Source of the DNA: Hyalangium gracile | Lineage (GTDB): Bacteria > Myxococcota > Myxococcia > Myxococcales > Myxococcaceae | Assembly (NCBI RefSeq): GCF_020103725.1 | Contig: NZ_JAHXBG010000002.1 | Span: 248,001 to 312,000 of the forward strand | Reading direction: 5' to 3' | DNA length: 64,000 nucleotides | Part shown: piece after piece, positions 19,677-28,413 of the stretch | How positions within the stretch are numbered: position 1 is the first letter of the stretch | How the letters are laid out: every line of letters begins with the position of its first letter | Notes under the pieces: model-generated | What the model saw: the letters and a program-made list of their open reading frames with translations, nothing else | Databases searched by the model: none | What the model was told of the DNA's origin: nothing | Made by a program: the position numbers and the translations under genes

Positions 19677-22283
19677 TCACTGGATGTGGATCAGGCGCGT
19701 GCTGGAGACCGCCGGGCGCAAGGTTGCTCCCGAGGGATCCACCAGGGTGGCGGTGAGGACGAGCCCCTGGCCGGAGCAGCCGGAGGGCAGCTTCAGCTCC
19801 ACCTCGCCCCGTCCCTGGGAGGCGTCCACGTCTCCGCGCACGGGCTGGCCCTCGCAGCCGATGCCGCCCGTGAAGGAGAGCTGGATGTAGCCGTCATCCG
19901 TGGGGCCGCTGCCAATCCGGAGGCCGGTGGCGCGCACGCGGACGGTGCCTCCGCGTACCACGCTCTGCCCCTCCGCGGCGGGGAAGAGCCAGGTGAGCTC
20001 CGGGCGCCGATAGTCGAGCGCGGACCAGGCCCGGGTGAAGTCCTCGAGCCGATCGAGGTTCAGCGCATCCGCCTCGGCCAGTGCCGAGGGGCCCAGCCGG
20101 CCGCCGTCCGGCGCGCGGGCGGAGAGCGCCTGCACGAGCAGCAGCGCGCGCGTCCCCGTGAGATCGCCAAAGTAGGTCCGGTCCTCGAAGGGCGCGGGCG
20201 GCACCGGCAGGCGGACTCCCGACAGGGCCCGCGAGGGGTCCATCAGCACCGTCCACCGGTGGCCCAGGCGGTTGGAGAAGACAATCCTCAGCAGCGAGGC
20301 GCCGCCCAGCCCGGGATCCGTCACGAAGCGGAACTGGCGGCCCTCCAGGCCCCGGTAGGGGGTGGGCTCGAAGTTGTAGCGGGCCCCATCGGGGATGGGC
20401 AGGAAGCTGCCGGAGAGCGTGACGGGCGTGCTCCCCTTCGGATCGAAGGACAGCCCGGACAAGGGCTCCACGAGCGCGCTGCTGGCCGCGCCCGCGGAGG
20501 CATCATTGAGCGCCGCGTTGGAGGTGGCGAGAGTGATCAACCGGTACGCGCTGCCCTCCAGGCCGTGGTGCGCGGGGGCCATGCGGACGCTGACGAGCCC
20601 GGGCGCCGGCAGCCCGGCCTGCACGTCCGTGTTGGGGTCCGCGGGGGCCACGTTCACCGCCAGGCCCAGGCCGAGCGGCACCTGGCCCTGCCCGGGCACG
20701 CTCGCCGCTCCCAGGAGGAAGGCTCCGTCCAGGAAGGCGCCACGGTAGCGCGGCAGGGAAGGCACTCGGACGGCGAACTGGAAGCCCAGGGGGAGCTGCT
20801 GGAAGTCGTGATCCACCGAGGCGAAGTGCGTGGTGTCCTGGAAGTCCGGCGTGCCGTTGGCGAGCCCGGGCGTGGGCAGGAGCCGGAACTGCACGTCGCG
20901 GACGACGGAGGACTGGAAGCGCCGCAGCAGCGGGATGCTCTGGGCGAGCATCTGGCTCACATCCAGCGTGGGGCCGAAGAGGCTCGGTGGAAGCTCCGTG
21001 GGCGGCACGTCGCCCGAGATCGCCCACCCGGTGCGCGTGCCGCACCGTCCCGAGCGGATGGCCTCCTCGAGATCGCTGATCCCCGCGAGGCCGGCGTCAC
21101 ACACGCCCGCCACGCCGGGCGCCCAGTACTCGGCCCGGACCGGGCTGGAAGGCAGCGCCAGGTACGCGCCCCCAGGCAGCACCAGCTCGCGCGGCTGGCC
21201 CGCCAGGTTCAGGGTCACCTCCTCCGAGGGCCCCGCGAGCTGCTCGGGCGCCAGCTCCAGCCCGAGCCCTGGCATGGACAGGCCCGCGAAGCCCAGGTGC
21301 AGGTTCGCCGTGGCCGGCAGGTTGCGGAAGGTGCCCTTCGCGCCACCGTAGAGCTCCAGCGGGTTGCGCCGCAGCGGCAGCACCAGATCCCTCGAGCCCG
21401 CCGCCGTGTCGTAGTGCGCCAGCGTGAGGTAGCCGTAGTCCGCGTGGAACACCGTGAGGCTCACCACGTCCCGGGCCGGCACCCTCGCCACGCCCCCCAC
21501 GTCCGTGTCCGCAGAGCCGGTGATGGCGCCCGCCGCATCGGACACCACCACGCGCGCTCCGGGCAGCGGACGTCCGGTCAGCTCGTCCGTCACCACCACG
21601 CGGACCTGCTCGGCCTCTTCGTGCGCGGCCAGCACCGTCACCTGGGCGCGGCAGCTCGTCATGCCCACCCGGGCCTCGACGGCCGCCGAGGCCGTGGCCG
21701 GCGACGCCAGCGTGAAGGTGGCGCTCGTCCCCAGCCCACCACCCGTCACCGCCACCTCCGCCGCCGTCCAGGTGATGCCCTCGGTCAGCACCACGGGCTT
21801 GCCGGTGGCGTCCCGCACCGTCACCTCGAAGCGCACCTGCGTCCCCGCTCGGCCGATGACGAAGTCCGGCGTCACCTGGCAGGACGCCGCGACCGATGCC
21901 GCCGGAGCCACGCCACACCGCCCATCCCGGCACACCTGCCCCTCCCGGCAGTCCGCGTCCCGCGAGCACAGCGACACCGCGCACTTGCCCGTATCGCACT
22001 GGCAGCCCAGCGGGTTGTTGTCGCACTCGGCCAGCGCGTACTCGCCGCGCCGCGCCGCGCCGCAATCCTCCCGGGTGCGGCAGGCCGCCTCGCAGCGGGA
22101 GGCCGCCGTGTTGCAGAAGAACAGCGACGGGTTCGGGCAGTCCTGATCCACCGTACAGGGCACGGACTGGTCGCTCGAATGGGGGGGACGGTTGTCCGTG
22201 TCTTCACTCGCCGCGCAGCCCTCCACCAGGGGGCCCAGGCAGAGCAGGCCCAGCAACGGCAACAGGCGGGTCAGAGGATTCAT
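19677..22283 (-). CDS. Large Cys-rich lipoprotein with Ig-like/carboxypeptidase-regulatory domains
   Basis: An 868-residue predicted lipoprotein. Seen: a signal peptide with lipobox LVEGC near residue 22, then Cys-rich EB/disulphide modules (about 45-130, many CxxxxDC spacings such as CTVDQDCPN and CSRDADCREG), a beta-rich Ig-like segment (about 145-230), and a transthyretin-like/carboxypeptidase regulatory segment (about 238-300, DELTGRPLPGARVVVSDAAG). A long beta-rich C-terminus follows, which I cannot assign. The start at 22283 is chosen because it gives the lipoprotein signal; the frame is open further upstream to 22598. It is related in architecture and local sequence to the protein at 44729-47461. 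Probable role: cell-surface binding or structure; substrate unknown. Confidence 0.75.
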   Translation of the reverse strand: MNPLTRLLPLLGLLCLGPLVEGCAASEDTDNRPPHSSDQSVPCTVDQDCPNPSLFFCNTAASRCEAACRTREDCGAARRGEYALAECDNNPLGCQCDTGKCAVSLCSRDADCREGQVCRDGRCGVAPAASVAASCQVTPDFVIGRAGTQVRFEVTVRDATGKPVVLTEGITWTAAEVAVTGGGLGTSATFTLASPATASAAVEARVGMTSCRAQVTVLAAHEEAEQVRVVVTDELTGRPLPGARVVVSDAAGAITGSADTDVGGVARVPARDVVSLTVFHADYGYLTLAHYDTAAGSRDLVLPLRRNPLELYGGAKGTFRNLPATANLHLGFAGLSMPGLGLELAPEQLAGPSEEVTLNLAGQPRELVLPGGAYLALPSSPVRAEYWAPGVAGVCDAGLAGISDLEEAIRSGRCGTRTGWAISGDVPPTELPPSLFGPTLDVSQMLAQSIPLLRRFQSSVVRDVQFRLLPTPGLANGTPDFQDTTHFASVDHDFQQLPLGFQFAVRVPSLPRYRGAFLDGAFLLGAASVPGQGQVPLGLGLAVNVAPADPNTDVQAGLPAPGLVSVRMAPAHHGLEGSAYRLITLATSNAALNDASAGAASSALVEPLSGLSFDPKGSTPVTLSGSFLPIPDGARYNFEPTPYRGLEGRQFRFVTDPGLGGASLLRIVFSNRLGHRWTVLMDPSRALSGVRLPVPPAPFEDRTYFGDLTGTRALLLVQALSARAPDGGRLGPSALAEADALNLDRLEDFTRAWSALDYRRPELTWLFPAAEGQSVVRGGTVRVRATGLRIGSGPTDDGYIQLSFTGGIGCEGQPVRGDVDASQGRGEVELKLPSGCSGQGLVLTATLVDPSGATLRPAVSSTRLIHIQ

Positions 22284-22442
22284 GACGGACTCCAGGTTCT
22301 CTCTCGGGCACACGCCACGGACCTTACAGGCCAGGGGGACAACGCGCGAACGGCCCGGGCCCACGCTCCCTGGCGCTCCAGGCCGCTGGCGCCCGCTCGC
22401 CCGGCATTGGATTTCCCGCCGCGCCGGTTGATGATTCAGCCC

Positions 22443-22739
22443 ATGGCCCGCAATGAGCCCAAGTCCCTGGAATCCCTCCTCCCTCGTGTCCTCGCGCGGC
22501 TCGCCGAGGAGTCCGGGAAGGGGCACTCGCTGGCCCCTGTCTGGGCCGCGGCGGTGGGCCCGCAGATCGCCAAGCACACCTCGCCCTACACACTGCAAGG
22601 GGGCACGCTGGTGGTCACCGTGGCGAGCGCCGAGTGGGCGCGGACCTTGTCGCTGGAGGAGGCCTCGCTGTGTGAGCGGCTGAATGCCCGGCTGGGAGCG
22701 GGCACGGTGAAGGCGCTGTCGTTCCGGCTGGGGGGATGA
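22443..22739 (+). CDS. DUF721/DciA-like protein
   Basis: A 98-residue protein matching the DUF721 (DciA) pattern: a short helical start (SLESLLPRVLARL), then VWAAAVGPQIAKHTSPY, GGTLVVTVASAEWAR and a closing helix with ARLGAGTVKALSFRLGG. DciA-family proteins load or support the replicative helicase in bacteria without DnaC. Many DUF721 proteins are standalone and uncharacterised, so the role here is inferred only. An in-frame ATG 12 bases earlier (22431) is also possible; no strong ribosome site distinguishes them. It overlaps the next gene by four bases (ATGA), so the two are translationally coupled. The promoter must lie in the 159 bases shared with the divergent lipoprotein gene. Confidence 0.8.
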   Translation: MARNEPKSLESLLPRVLARLAEESGKGHSLAPVWAAAVGPQIAKHTSPYTLQGGTLVVTVASAEWARTLSLEEASLCERLNARLGAGTVKALSFRLGG

Positions 22740-24247
22740 TGCTCACCGCCGCCCTCACCGTCCTGCTGGCCGCCGCGCCGCTGACGACCGAGTCCATGGA
22801 GCAGCAGGCCGCCCAGCATGTGCTGCGCGAGTTCGAGCGCGTGGGGCGGCGCGCGCCCGCGCAGGATCCGGCGCTCGCGGAGGCGGCGCGGAGGCTGGCC
22901 CGGGAGGCGCTGAGCACGCGCAACCCCTCGGGCGTGCCGGATCTGCACTCGCTCACCCTGGCCGTCAGCGACTCGGGCGCCGCCGATCCCAGCCCCTTCC
23001 ACTTCGTCATCCGCGCCTGGGCGCACGCCCACGCCATCGAGACCTTCCTGGCGCGCAAGGACTTCAACACCGCGCCGGCCAGCCACTTCGGCGTGGGCGT
23101 CGTCACCGCGGGCGAGCGCGCGGCCCTCTTCCTGCTGCTGGCGGACCGCAAGGCCACGCTCCAGCGCTTCCCGCGCAACTTCCCGCGCGCCGGAGCCACC
23201 CAGGTGCTGTGCGGCGAGCTCACCCCGCCGCTGACGGGGGCGGACGTCTACGTCTCGGTGCCGGACGGCAACGTGGAGCGGGTGCCGCTGATGCGCAACG
23301 CGGGGGCGAAGTTCTGCGCGCAGCTGAAGTTCCCGAAGGTGGGGGGCTACACCGTGGAGGTGCTCGGCCGCTCGGCGAAGGGGCCGGAGGTGGCGGCGCT
23401 CTTCCTGGTGGACGTGGGCGGCCCCAGCCAGCGCGGCGGTGAGGAGCCCGTGGCCGAGCCCACCACCGTCGAGGAGGCCCGGCAGGCCATCCTCCGGCGC
23501 ATCAACAGCCTGCGCCTGGCCTACGGCCTGAGCGCGCTGACGCCGGATCCGGCGCTGGACACGGTGGCCCAGGCGTACAGCGATCGCATGGCCCGCGAGG
23601 GCTTCTTCGCCCACGTGGCGCCGGACGGCACGGATCTGCGCGGGCGCATGGCGGCCTCGGCCCCCGCGTACCGCAGCGCCGGGGAGAACCTGGGCATGGC
23701 CTCCGGGCCGCTGTCGGCGCACTTCGGCATCGAGCACAGCCCGGGCCACCGCAAGAACCTGCTGTCCACGCAGTTCACGCACGCGGGCATCGGCGTGACG
23801 TTCCAGACGGTGGACGGCCGCCCCCAGGCCATCGTCACCGAGGTGTTCTCCGCGCCGGTCCAGCTGAGCGCCAGGGCGGACCCGGTGGTGGAGACGTACA
23901 AGGCGCTGGAGGTCATCCGGAAGCAGTACAAGCTGCCGCCGCTCAAGCGCAGCGAGGCGCTCGAGCAGATCGCCACGGACCACGTGAAGCGAGCGCTGCG
24001 ACAGGACACGCCCAAGGCGCACCTGCCCGACTCGAACGTGCACGAGCGCGTCTTCCGCGCGCTGCAGAGCGCGCGCAGCGCCGCGGTGGACATCTACGTG
24101 GCGGAGGACCCCACGGCGGCGCCAGAGTCCAAGAGCCTGCTCGATGCCCGCAACAATCAAGTCGGCGTGGGCATCATCCGCGGGGACTCACTCACCTTCG
24201 GCAAGGACCGGTACTGGGTGGTGGTCATCTACACGACGCCGCGGTGA
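22736..24247 (+). CDS. Secreted CAP-domain (SCP/PR1-like) protein
   Basis: A 503-residue secreted protein. Seen: an N-terminal signal segment (TAALTVLLAAAPL), a region of about 220 residues without known motif, then a CAP domain around residues 245-380 with INSLRLAYGL, FFAHVAPDGTD, AGENLG and the final helix HSPGHRKNLL followed by GIGVTF. These carry the His/Glu/Glu/His cavity residues of the family. About 120 further residues follow, containing a second, incomplete CAP-like part. CAP proteins in bacteria are extracellular and mostly of unknown activity. It is coupled to the upstream DUF721 gene by an ATGA overlap. A hairpin lies 15 bases after the stop. Confidence 0.82.
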   Translation: MMLTAALTVLLAAAPLTTESMEQQAAQHVLREFERVGRRAPAQDPALAEAARRLAREALSTRNPSGVPDLHSLTLAVSDSGAADPSPFHFVIRAWAHAHAIETFLARKDFNTAPASHFGVGVVTAGERAALFLLLADRKATLQRFPRNFPRAGATQVLCGELTPPLTGADVYVSVPDGNVERVPLMRNAGAKFCAQLKFPKVGGYTVEVLGRSAKGPEVAALFLVDVGGPSQRGGEEPVAEPTTVEEARQAILRRINSLRLAYGLSALTPDPALDTVAQAYSDRMAREGFFAHVAPDGTDLRGRMAASAPAYRSAGENLGMASGPLSAHFGIEHSPGHRKNLLSTQFTHAGIGVTFQTVDGRPQAIVTEVFSAPVQLSARADPVVETYKALEVIRKQYKLPPLKRSEALEQIATDHVKRALRQDTPKAHLPDSNVHERVFRALQSARSAAVDIYVAEDPTAAPESKSLLDARNNQVGVGIIRGDSLTFGKDRYWVVVIYTTPR

Positions 24248-24262
24248 GCCTGCCTCGCCGGC

Positions 24263-24281
24263 GGCTCCCCCTGGGGGAGCC
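24263..24281 (+). terminator. GC-rich palindrome, possible terminator
   Basis: A perfect inverted repeat GGCTCCCCC-T-GGGGGAGCC located 15 bases after the CAP gene and 53 bases before the end of the convergent small gene. No T tract follows, so termination is plausible but not certain. Confidence 0.4.
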
Positions 24282-24333
24282 TCTCCGGGTCGTGGAGCCC
24301 GCTGACAGGCGGAGGGCTCCGGGACACGCGCCC

Positions 24334-24567
24334 TCAGACGGGGCGGCGCTGGGTGGCGTAGGCCTCGATGCCCATCTGGGGCGGCGCCACCTGCTGGTAC
24401 AGCGGGCACTTCATGCACGAGAACGACTGCCAGCCGCGACGCACGGCCTCGTCCAGGCAGTTGTCGTAGTGATGGCAGTTGAGGTTGCGGTGGCTCTCGA
24501 CGCCAGCGCGCTTGGGACCGGCCTCGGGGTTGATGGTCTGCGGCAGATCAGACGGACACGGCTTCAT
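24334..24567 (-). CDS. Small Cys-rich protein, putative zinc-binding
   Basis: A 77-residue protein beginning MKPCPSDLP. It contains a compact cluster CHHYDNC followed 14 residues later by CMKC (pattern Cys-His-His...Cys...Cys-x2-Cys), which could hold one metal ion. A WQSF motif lies between the pairs. No membrane segment or signal peptide. I do not recognise the family; the composition fits a small zinc-ribbon-like protein. The ATG at 24567 is preferred because GGGAGGG lies about 9 bases upstream, although the frame is open back to 24792. No gene is coupled to it on the same strand. Confidence 0.65.
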   Translation of the reverse strand: MKPCPSDLPQTINPEAGPKRAGVESHRNLNCHHYDNCLDEAVRRGWQSFSCMKCPLYQQVAPPQMGIEAYATQRRPV

Positions 24568-24933
24568 AGGATGGAGCCCTCCCACGGTAATCAGATCCCC
24601 CCCGAGCTCTGGTGAAACGGTGCTTCGGTACTGCGACTGCTGACGGCCGCCCCTACCACCGGTAGCGGGCGACCTCATGTGGCGGCGCAACCTAATGAGG
24701 TCCTCGGCGTGACGCAATGGGTCGAGGCCACATGTCTCCCTACATGACACTCCAACGGGTGGCGTGCACCCCGGAGGACTGCTGGTGAACACTCCCCAGG
24801 TCCTCTTGCGCGCGCCGATCTAGGACTTGTTGGGGCGGCTGTCAAACGACCCCCGGAACAGCTGCTCGGAGGAATGCCCCCGGAACGCCCTGCGTTAAAA
24901 TGCGCTCAGGGTGCGACCGGAGAGGCAAGACCC
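24568..24933. other. Divergent intergenic region, no gene seen
   Basis: About 365 bases between the small Cys-rich gene and the lytic transglycosylase gene. It contains a short inverted repeat around TACCACCGGTAG near 24654-24666, and the ribosome site GGAGAGG at about 24918 that serves the transglycosylase. Promoters for both divergent genes must be here; none could be assigned with confidence. Confidence 0.5.
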
Positions 24934-27069
24934 ATGAAGTGGAGTGGATTGGTGGCGGGGCTCTTTTCGGGGGCGGCGCTGGCGCAGGCCCCGGCGACGC
25001 TGGAGGCCGTGCGACTGCATCGTCCCGAGGCGGCGACGCTCGTCCGCGAGGAGCTGAAGGCCTGTGACGCGCGTAAGTGCCCGGATTCCGGGCGCCTGGC
25101 GCTGCTGGCCGGCACGCTGGTGCTCTCCGAGGGCGAGGCGGCCGAGGCCCGGCGGATCCTCGAGACCCACCCGCCTCCGGCCGCGCTGGAGGCCTTCCAC
25201 GCTTATTACCGGGGTCAGGCGGCCTTCTACTCGGGAGACGCGGCAGGGGCGGCGGCGGCCTTCTCCGAGGCCGTGCAGAAGGCTCCGCCCTCGCTGGAGC
25301 CCCGGGCGCGGGCCCGGCTGGGCGAGGCGCTGCTGAAGGCCGGGAAGGCCGCGAAGGCCGCGCCGGTGCTGGAGACGGCCGCCAGCCAGACGCCCTCGGC
25401 GGAGCTGTTCTACGAGCGCGCCCAGGCGCGGTTCGCCACGGGCAATGCGGCGGGCGCGAAGGAGGACCTGCGCACGGTGGTGCTGCGCTACGCCACGCAC
25501 CCGTACGCGGACGAGGCGCTCGCGCAGCTGGAGGCGCTCAAGCCGCCGGTGCGGCTGACGCTGTCCGAGCACCTGCGTCGGGCCCGGGAGCTGATGGAGG
25601 GCGGCCAGGCGTCGCGAGCGCTGACGGAGCTGGACACGGCGCAGGAGCGCAAGCTGGTGAAGAGCGCGCCGGAGCGGGCCGAGGTGGCGCTGGTGCGGGC
25701 GCAGGCGCTGTTCGCGACGGGCAAGGCGGAGGAGGCGGAGAAGTCGCTGGCCGAGGCTCGCAAGGGTCCGCCGCCGGTGGCCTCGGAGGCGGCGCTGGTG
25801 ACGGCGCGGCGGGCGCTGCGGGCCAACGAGAACGAGAAGGCGCGGGCGCTGATGGCGGGCCTGGACAAGGCCTGGGCGAAGTGGCCCGCGGGCAACGAGG
25901 GCGCGTTCTTCGCCGGCTGGCTGGATCTGCAGGGCGGGCGCTTCGAGGACGCGGTGAAGGCGTTCGCCAGCTTCGAGCAGCGCTACCCGCGCTCGCGGCG
26001 GCGGGACGAGGGCATGTGGTTCCGGGCGCTCGCGCTGCTGCGGCTGGAGAAGTACTCCGAGGCCCGGGAGCAGCTGGGCCGGCTGGTGGACAACTTCCCG
26101 CGCAGCAGCCTGGTGCCGCAGGCGCGCTACTGGATGGCGCGGAGCCAGGAGCTGGGCGGCGCGTCGGCGGACGTCACGGGCCCCGAGTACGAGGCGGTGA
26201 TCCGCATCGCTCCTGCCTCCTTCTATTCGCTGCTGGCCGGTGAGCGGCTGCGCGCGCTGGGCCGCACGCCCCCGCCGGTGTTCCCGGAGCCGCCGAAGCG
26301 GCTCACCGTGCAGCGTCCGCAGGAGCTGGAGCTGGCGGTGGCGCTCACGGAGGCGGGGCTCTTCCCGGACGCGTCCGAGGAGGTGGAGTCACGAGCCTCG
26401 CGCATCCGGTCGTCCGAGCAGGCCCTGCCGTTCGTGCACGCGCTCCTGTCGATGGGCGAGTACGGCTATGCGCACGCGGTCGCGGCGCGCCTGCTGTGGG
26501 GCCGGGCCTTCGGTGAGCGGGCTCCGGAGGCGCTGGCGGCCTTCTACCCGAAGGCGTTCGCCTCGGCGGTGGAGGCGGCGGCCACGCGCAACGAGGTGGA
26601 GCCGTACCTGGTGTGGGCGATCATGCGGCGGGAGAGCGCGTTCCGTCCGGAGGTGGCGAGCGCGGCGGATGCTCGCGGGCTGATGCAGATCATCCCGCCG
26701 ACGGGGACGGCGATCGCGGAGAAGCTCGCGGAGCCGCGCCCGAACCCGGCGGATCTGTTCGCGCCGGACCTCAACATCCGGTACGGGGCCTGGTACCTGT
26801 CGCAGCTGATGAAGCGCTTCTCGCACCCGGTGCTGGCGGCAGCGGCCTACAACGCGGGCCCGAAGGCCACGGCGAAGTGGGCGCAGGAGAAGGGCTCGCT
26901 GCCGCTGGATCTCTTCGTGGAGGAGATCCCCTTCCGAGAGACGCGAGGCTACGTGAAGCAGGTGGTGGCGGACCTCTACCTCTACCGCGCGTTCTACGGC
27001 GGAGGCGCGGCGCTCCCACCGCTGGCGCTGACGGTCCCCTCCCCCTCCGTGGAAGGCGTGAATTTCTAG
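24934..27069 (+). CDS. Soluble lytic murein transglycosylase (Slt-like) with TPR arm
   Basis: A 711-residue periplasmic enzyme. Seen: a signal peptide (LVAGLFSGAALAQ), a long superhelical arm of TPR-like repeats from about 20 to 520, and the C-terminal SLT domain (about 545-690). The SLT domain has the catalytic Glu in RRESAFRPE near residue 570, the ARGLMQIIP motif and AAAYNAGPKA. It cleaves the MurNAc-GlcNAc bond of peptidoglycan, forming 1,6-anhydro ends, as in Slt70. The start at 24934 is preferred because it gives the signal peptide and has GGAGAGG 9 bases upstream; the frame is open from 24874. The downstream toxin gene starts 57 bases later on the same strand but has its own ribosome site. 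Confidence 0.92.
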   Translation: MKWSGLVAGLFSGAALAQAPATLEAVRLHRPEAATLVREELKACDARKCPDSGRLALLAGTLVLSEGEAAEARRILETHPPPAALEAFHAYYRGQAAFYSGDAAGAAAAFSEAVQKAPPSLEPRARARLGEALLKAGKAAKAAPVLETAASQTPSAELFYERAQARFATGNAAGAKEDLRTVVLRYATHPYADEALAQLEALKPPVRLTLSEHLRRARELMEGGQASRALTELDTAQERKLVKSAPERAEVALVRAQALFATGKAEEAEKSLAEARKGPPPVASEAALVTARRALRANENEKARALMAGLDKAWAKWPAGNEGAFFAGWLDLQGGRFEDAVKAFASFEQRYPRSRRRDEGMWFRALALLRLEKYSEAREQLGRLVDNFPRSSLVPQARYWMARSQELGGASADVTGPEYEAVIRIAPASFYSLLAGERLRALGRTPPPVFPEPPKRLTVQRPQELELAVALTEAGLFPDASEEVESRASRIRSSEQALPFVHALLSMGEYGYAHAVAARLLWGRAFGERAPEALAAFYPKAFASAVEAAATRNEVEPYLVWAIMRRESAFRPEVASAADARGLMQIIPPTGTAIAEKLAEPRPNPADLFAPDLNIRYGAWYLSQLMKRFSHPVLAAAAYNAGPKATAKWAQEKGSLPLDLFVEEIPFRETRGYVKQVVADLYLYRAFYGGGAALPPLALTVPSPSVEGVNF

Positions 27070-27125
27070 AGGTCCTTCGGCCCCTCGCCGTAGGCTGGAC
27101 CCCTCCTCGGCGTGGAGGGCGTCAC

Positions 27126-28397
27126 ATGGCATGTCGCCTGACTGTCGCGATCTTGCTGATGGCTTTTGCCACCGCGTGCTCCTCGGCGCGCGTGGTTCGG
27201 CTGGACACAGGACAAGGTGTCCCACGAGAGCACCGGCCGCCCGCCTCGAACGCGCCCTTCCCGATAGCCGCAACCGCGTTCGAGAGCGCACTCTCGCGTC
27301 TGGTGCTGCAGGCTCCCCTCTCCCTCGTACCCGTCCAGCACGGCCAGCTGGTACGCGCGTCCCATCCCCACAACGATGGAGACACGCGATGGCAGCGCCT
27401 CATGAGCAGGAGCTATGCAGGCATCTGCGAACCAGGCCATCGAAGAGCCGATTGCCTCTCCCTGCTCGACGATGTGGCGGGCCTGACGGAGTGGGACAAG
27501 CTGGGGGTGGCCCTGGGCCTGTCGCTCGAACCCATGAAGGAGAGCATCTCTCGGGCGGTGGAGAACACCCTGGCCCCGCAGCTCTTCTATACGGTGATTG
27601 CCACGGGCCTCATTTCCTGGGCCATCCTGGCCGCCAATCCCGAGCCGGTCTTCACCAAGGCAGCGGCGATCGTCTCAGCGGTGATGTTGCTCTACCTGGG
27701 AGTGGAGACCTTCCTGGAGGTGGTCAGGGCGAGCAGGGAGCTGAAGCGGGCCTCTGACCGGGCCACCACCTTCGAGGAGTTGCAGCAGGCGGGTCGACGC
27801 TTCGCGCACCGGATAGGCCCCGAGGTGGCTCGTGTCTTCGTCCTTGCGGTGACGGTGGTCGTGAGCCACGGAATGGCTGGTGGCTCCGCGTGGCTGGCTG
27901 GACGGCTGTCGAGACTGCCTGGCTTCTCGGAGGCAGCGGTCCTGGGGGCCTCCCAGGTGGGCGTGAATCTGGCGAACGTGGGACAGGTGAGCGCGGTGGC
28001 TGTTTCCACCGAGGGCACCATCACCCTCACGCTGGCACCTGCGGCGGTGGCAATGGAGGCCCGGGATCCGCTACTGCACGAGCACCACATCGCTACCGAT
28101 AAGTGGCTCGAGGCCACTCACAGCGGGGGACCGTGGACACCCCAGTTCCAGAAGCTCTTTGATCGGGCCGGCATGTCGTTGAACGACCCCGCCAACAAGG
28201 TACGCGTCCGAGGCCATCGCGGGCCTCATCCCGAGGAGTACCACCGCGAGATCTTCCGTCGTCTGCGCGACTCCATGAGAGAGTGCCGCGGCACGCACCA
28301 GTGCCGCGAGGCCCTGACCTCGGAGCTCAAGAAGCTGGCACAGGAGATCTGCACGGAGAGCTCCTACCTCAACAAGCTGATCACCCCGAGCCAGTGA
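27126..28397 (+). CDS. Lipoprotein polymorphic toxin with C-terminal AHH nuclease domain (SitA-like)
   Basis: A 423-residue protein. Seen: a short signal peptide with lipobox FATAC (Cys near residue 18), a soluble middle part, hydrophobic segments around residues 155-200 and 240-300 (ARVFVLAVTVVVSHGMAG), and a C-terminal ~90-residue AHH-type nuclease domain with HEHHIATDKW and RGHRGPHPEEYH. The AHH family belongs to the HNH/Endo VII nucleases. In Myxococcus, SitA lipoprotein toxins are moved between siblings by outer-membrane exchange and paired with a SitI immunity protein; the lipobox, variable toxic tip and immunity gene 16 bases downstream fit that model. The SitA name is an inference; no SitB gene is seen. 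GGAGGG lies 8 bases before the ATG. Confidence 0.78.
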   Translation: MACRLTVAILLMAFATACSSARVVRLDTGQGVPREHRPPASNAPFPIAATAFESALSRLVLQAPLSLVPVQHGQLVRASHPHNDGDTRWQRLMSRSYAGICEPGHRRADCLSLLDDVAGLTEWDKLGVALGLSLEPMKESISRAVENTLAPQLFYTVIATGLISWAILAANPEPVFTKAAAIVSAVMLLYLGVETFLEVVRASRELKRASDRATTFEELQQAGRRFAHRIGPEVARVFVLAVTVVVSHGMAGGSAWLAGRLSRLPGFSEAAVLGASQVGVNLANVGQVSAVAVSTEGTITLTLAPAAVAMEARDPLLHEHHIATDKWLEATHSGGPWTPQFQKLFDRAGMSLNDPANKVRVRGHRGPHPEEYHREIFRRLRDSMRECRGTHQCREALTSELKKLAQEICTESSYLNKLITPSQ

Positions 28398-28413
28398 GAG
28401 CCAGGAGCGCTGA

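Noticed and set aside
19686-22430. The upstream part of a long plus-strand frame leading into the DUF721 protein
   Set aside because: Only the last 98 codons (from 22443) look like a protein; the rest is antisense to the lipoprotein gene.
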